Assembly: GCA_035515235.1 (NCBI GenBank)
Contig: DATJBS010000029.1
Coordinates: forward strand, 1-61,945
Length of the DNA stretch: 61,945 nucleotides
Direction of reading: 5' to 3'
Origin: JAMLHH01 sp035515235
GTDB taxonomy: Bacteria; Bacteroidota; Bacteroidia; Chitinophagales; JADIYW01
In this document: positions 59,099-61,945 of the stretch, in pieces
Layout of the letters: every line of letters begins with the position of its first letter
Numbering within the stretch: position 1 is the first letter of the stretch
The notes under the pieces: generated by a model
What the model was told of the DNA's origin: nothing
Databases searched by the model: none
The model's input: the letters and a program-made list of their open reading frames with translations, nothing else
Program-made: the position numbers and the translations under genes

Positions 59099-61033
59099 AT
59101 GAAAAATAAAACAATCAAATTGCTAATTGTCCTGCTATGGCATTCTCTTTCAATAGGACAAACGGTCAACTATACAGTTTCACAAGATATCATTGCTAAT
59201 CCAGAAAGAGGATTACAAAAATATTCAATAACGTCTAACAATTATGCAACAACTCTAGGAGCAAACAATTTGTCCGTTGCTACACTCGAAGGTTGGAAGA
59301 ATAGTAGTGATAAAGTGACAGTAGTTTTTAGATATTTTCTGTTGAATGCATTTTTAGATTCTAATATCAATTCTATCTACATCAATAACATTCAAGAGGA
59401 TTTTAACAACATTAGAACAGCTGGATTAAAAACAATCATCAGATTTTCTTATTCCAATAATCAAGGTACAGGAGCCCAACAAGCTACAAAATCACAAATT
59501 CTTACACATATTGACCAAATCTCACCAATTTTAGATCAACATAAAGACATTATACTATCTCATCAAGCAGGTTTTATTGGTACTTGGGGAGAGTGGTATT
59601 ATACTAACTCTACAGAATTTGGAACCGAAGGAAATATCTCTACAAATCAGTGGAATAATAGAAAAGAAATTGTAGATGCTATGCTTGATGCTACCCCCGC
59701 AAATATTCCATTGCAAGTTAGATATGCAGAAATAAAAGAAAACATGTACGGAAGTCATCCGCTTACAGAACTTACAGCCTATCAAAATACAGCGAATGCT
59801 CGTGTCGGTTTTTATAATGATGCTTTCTTAAACAATTGGGGAGATCAAGGTACTTATTCAGTTTCAAGTAAATGCCAAAACCCTGCAGGTAATTCTGATT
59901 ACAATTACATTGCTAATGAAACAAAGTATTTACCGATGACAGGTGAAACAAATGGATTAAACAGCTGTAATACTGGTTTTAGAACAACAGGTGCAAATGC
60001 TATTACAGAGATGGAGGCAACCAATTGGACTACTATAAACAGAGATTATTATACTCCCTTTTGGAATAATTTAATTAGCACCAATCATTACGAAGAGATT
60101 CTAAAAAGATTAGGATATAGGCTCAGTTTGCTGTCATCCAACCTTACTGTCAATAATTCTGAATTTGAACTAAATCTGACAATAAGAAATACTGGATTTG
60201 CTAGAATGATCAAGCACCATGATGTCTATTTAGTCCTAAAAGATACAACAACAAATACCGTCACAACCTCCTTATTGAACACTGACATTAGAACTTGGGA
60301 AGACACCGTTTCAATAAGTCAGAATTTTAATCTTGGCTTAACTGGAACTTTCAAACTATACCTTTGGATACCAGATAAAAATCTCAATCTTCAAAACAAT
60401 TCTGATTATAGTATTCAATTGGCTAATTCAAACGTTTGGAATGCATCAACAGGATATAATGATTTGTTTCAAACTATAATTCTCTCTCAGACTGCATTAC
60501 CAATTGAGTTATTAAACTTTAATGTCACTTCTATTGGCAATAAATATGTAAAATTAGATTGGCAAACTGCATCAGAGATGAACAATGACTTTTTCACAAT
60601 AGAACGCTCTAATAACGGAAATCATTGGAATGAAATAGCTGTAATTGATGGCGCTGGCAACTCTTCTACTGTTTTGAATTATACTGCAACAGATAAAAAC
60701 CCTCTTTATGGTTCATCATATTATCGGTTGAAACAGACAGATTTTGATGGAAATTTTCAATACTCTAAAATACAAAACTTAAATATTAGCTCCACAAAAA
60801 ACTCCACTGTTAAAATATACCCCAATCCTACTGATCAACAAATAACCATTGAAGGAGAAAAATATGAACTAGAAAGTTTTAATATTTACAATAAGCTTGG
60901 GCAGAATGTAACTTCTGCTACTCAAATCATTAAATATTTTGAGGGTGGAATAAGAATGGATATATCTAAGCTAAATTCCGGCATTTATTACCTAAAAACA
61001 AAAAACACTGTCAACATTTTATTTAAAAAATAG
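59099..61033 (+). CDS. Secreted DUF4874/DUF4832 protein with T9SS sorting domain
   Basis: The 644-residue protein has a signal peptide (about 1-20). A DUF4874-type domain starts with NPERGLQKYS (about 34-43) and contains VTVVFRYFLLNAFLD, TIIRFSYSNNQ and GFIGTWGEWYYTNS, a TIM-barrel-like fold of possible glycosidase ancestry. A DUF4832 domain follows (about 210-450). A beta-sandwich region (about 470-560) leads to the T9SS type A sorting domain (about 565-644, KIYPNPTDQQITIEG and LNSGIYYLKTKN). The protein is exported across the outer membrane and sorted to the surface or medium. The substrate is not known. Confidence 0.85.
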   Translation: MKNKTIKLLIVLLWHSLSIGQTVNYTVSQDIIANPERGLQKYSITSNNYATTLGANNLSVATLEGWKNSSDKVTVVFRYFLLNAFLDSNINSIYINNIQEDFNNIRTAGLKTIIRFSYSNNQGTGAQQATKSQILTHIDQISPILDQHKDIILSHQAGFIGTWGEWYYTNSTEFGTEGNISTNQWNNRKEIVDAMLDATPANIPLQVRYAEIKENMYGSHPLTELTAYQNTANARVGFYNDAFLNNWGDQGTYSVSSKCQNPAGNSDYNYIANETKYLPMTGETNGLNSCNTGFRTTGANAITEMEATNWTTINRDYYTPFWNNLISTNHYEEILKRLGYRLSLLSSNLTVNNSEFELNLTIRNTGFARMIKHHDVYLVLKDTTTNTVTTSLLNTDIRTWEDTVSISQNFNLGLTGTFKLYLWIPDKNLNLQNNSDYSIQLANSNVWNASTGYNDLFQTIILSQTALPIELLNFNVTSIGNKYVKLDWQTASEMNNDFFTIERSNNGNHWNEIAVIDGAGNSSTVLNYTATDKNPLYGSSYYRLKQTDFDGNFQYSKIQNLNISSTKNSTVKIYPNPTDQQITIEGEKYELESFNIYNKLGQNVTSATQIIKYFEGGIRMDISKLNSGIYYLKTKNTVNILFKK

Positions 61034-61081
61034 GCAAAACAGAAAATAGTATAAAATCTATTAAAATGAAGCTACTAAGTA
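61034..61081. other. Short gap before the terminal repeats
   Basis: The 48 bp after the T9SS gene are AT-rich, with no terminator hairpin or other feature recognised. Confidence 0.3.
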
Positions 61082-61258
61082 TCGAAGTGAAGAATTTCCG
61101 ACATTGACTAGGTTTGAAAATTATTTTGATTGATATCTAAATCAATAGTCGTCCGACTCCCATGCGCCTAGATTTTGCAGGCGGGCACCCACAATGTGAA
61201 AAAGACGTAGCATCTTCAACTGTTTGACGAATTCTTCTGGGCTTAGCAAAGAAGAAAG
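61082..61258. repeat. 177-bp direct repeat, copy 1
   Basis: This copy and 61768-61945 are nearly identical, differing by one inserted base and a few substitutions in the first 45 bases and none seen after that. It starts with REP-type sequence (TCGAAGTGAAGAATTTCCG) and continues into a GC-richer stretch that carries the 3' end of the small frame below. Confidence 0.9.
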
Positions 61259-61348
61259 AGGAGTTTTGAAGATGTAGTCTTTAAACAGAAAGTGGGTCGC
61301 CGAGAAATCCAGCGCGATTTTGGATGTTGAGCTTGTCGAAATATGCAT
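61142..61348 (-). CDS. Small repeated coding fragment, unknown (mobile-element remnant?)
   Basis: The 68-residue frame reads from ATG at 61348 and ends LGAWESDDY. Its first dozen residues are encoded by REP-like sequence, so the natural start is doubtful. The rest, with HFLFKDYIFKTPLSSLLSPE and LRLFHIVGARLQNLG, is compact and has higher G+C than its surroundings. The last 117 bp occur again at 61829-61945. I do not recognise a family; a transposase tail is one possibility. A 10-bp hairpin (61346-61370) overlaps its start. Confidence 0.35.
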   Translation of the reverse strand: MHISTSSTSKIALDFSATHFLFKDYIFKTPLSSLLSPEEFVKQLKMLRLFHIVGARLQNLGAWESDDY

Positions 61349-61429
61349 ACTTTTTACTAAAAAAAGTATGAGAATAAAGAAAAGTATTTATAATAATTTA
61401 AAACATAAAGGTTTTATACTCTTTCATTT

Positions 61430-61767
61430 ATGCTGAGCGAAGTCGAAGTAGGATGACATTTTACTACTCTTAAATTTCTTAAAATCTTAATGGTTCAATT
61501 TTAAGTTACGCTTTTGTCATTCTGACGAAGGTGGTCACTGAGTAAAGCGGTCATTGAGCATGTCGAAGTGTCGAAGTGAAGAATCTCTGATATTGAAGTG
61601 TATAGGGAGCTTGAGGTCATTGAGCCTGTCGAAATGTCGAACTGCTCTCGAAGTATCAAAAGCATTGTAACAAATAGATCCTTCAATCCACTAACGTTAC
61701 TTTCAGGATGACAACTGTGATTAACTTAACGACATTGAGCAAATCGATCATTGAGCTCGTTGAAGTG
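61430..61767. repeat. REP-like intergenic repeats between the two direct repeats
   Basis: Several degenerate copies of the motif GTCATTGAGCnTGTCGAAGTG and its relatives occur, for example near 61549, 61617, 61733 and 61747. GTCATTCTGACGAAGG (61516) and GAAGAATCTCTGAT (61579) belong to the same vocabulary as the 27.3-27.6 kb cluster. No credible gene lies in the stretch. Confidence 0.7.
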
Positions 61768-61945
61768 TCGAAGTGAAGAATTTCCGACATTGATCTAGGC
61801 TTGAAAAGTATTTTGATTGATATCTAAATCAATAGTCGTCCGACTCCCATGCGCCTAGATTTTGCAGGCGGGCACCCACAATGTGAAAAAGACGTAGCAT
61901 CTTCAACTGTTTGACGAATTCTTCTGGGCTTAGCAAAGAAGAAAG
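61768..61945. repeat. 177-bp direct repeat, copy 2 (runs to the window edge)
   Basis: This copy matches 61082-61258 with a single extra base. It continues at least to the last base of the window, so the full length of the repeat is unknown. The small frame ending at 61829 (minus strand) is cut by the edge. Confidence 0.9.

Noticed and set aside
61501..61686. A 61-codon minus-strand frame in the terminal repeats
   Set aside because: It is composed of REP-like repeats in translation and has no promoter or conserved features.

Overview
The window looks like a chromosomal segment of an AT-rich member of the Bacteroidota. The evidence is TonB receptor architecture with an N-terminal carboxypeptidase-like domain, a type IX secretion sorting domain, the long (about 480 residue) GAPDH, a carboxynorspermidine decarboxylase, a CxxxY-type CcmE, and many promoters of the Bacteroidota form (TTTG, about 20 nt, TAnnTTTG). 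The class within the phylum cannot be fixed from sequence reading alone. No tRNA, rRNA or CRISPR array was seen.

Layout. 1-137: edge of an IS3-type element. 183-32231: mostly core genes (smc, lipocalin, hemE, xerD, ECF sigma factor, nspC, a DtxR/MntR-type regulator divergent from a ZIP transporter, rlpA-like LysM protein, nfeD-kdsB, pyrG, chaN-like gene, a subclass B1 metallo-beta-lactamase, ompA-like lipoprotein, sulfotransferase, DUF2520 protein, ccmF-ccmE, an MsbA-like ABC exporter, rpoD, gapdh, ffh). A cluster of REP-like intergenic repeats lies at 27.2-27.6 kb. 32.2-38.3 kb: an accessory stretch of small DUF genes that starts with a REP remnant and a decayed REP-associated transposase (RAYT) tail.

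38.5-45.9 kb: a nitrite/NO island. An Rrf2 (NsrR-like) regulator with three cluster-type cysteines precedes a copper nitrite reductase fused to cytochrome c (nirK), a NirV-like SUMF1 lipoprotein, a SCO copper chaperone and an outer-membrane porin. Next come a hemerythrin fusion protein translationally coupled to a [2Fe-2S] ferredoxin, and a baeRF3 protein. The same GGAC-N6-RTCC dyad lies upstream of both the regulator and nirK.

46.1-55.0 kb: an OmpR-type two-component system, then a CzcCBA-type heavy-metal RND efflux operon with a DUF190 (PII-like) gene inserted between the adaptor and the pump. Four TCTA motifs phased at exactly 11 bp precede the operon and look like a tandem response-regulator site. 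55.1-55.65 kb: a compact IS200/IS605-type insertion bounded by identical hairpins. 55.7-58.0 kb: a TonB receptor. Its promoter carries the same GTTAG-N6-CTAAC operator, in the same position, as the ZIP transporter promoter 45 kb away, which implies a shared metal regulon under the DtxR/MntR-type regulator. 58.2-61.0 kb: a SUMF1 protein and a secreted DUF4874/DUF4832 protein with a T9SS tail. 61.0-61.9 kb: REP-like repeats and a 177-bp direct repeat that carries a GC-richer coding fragment and continues past the window edge.
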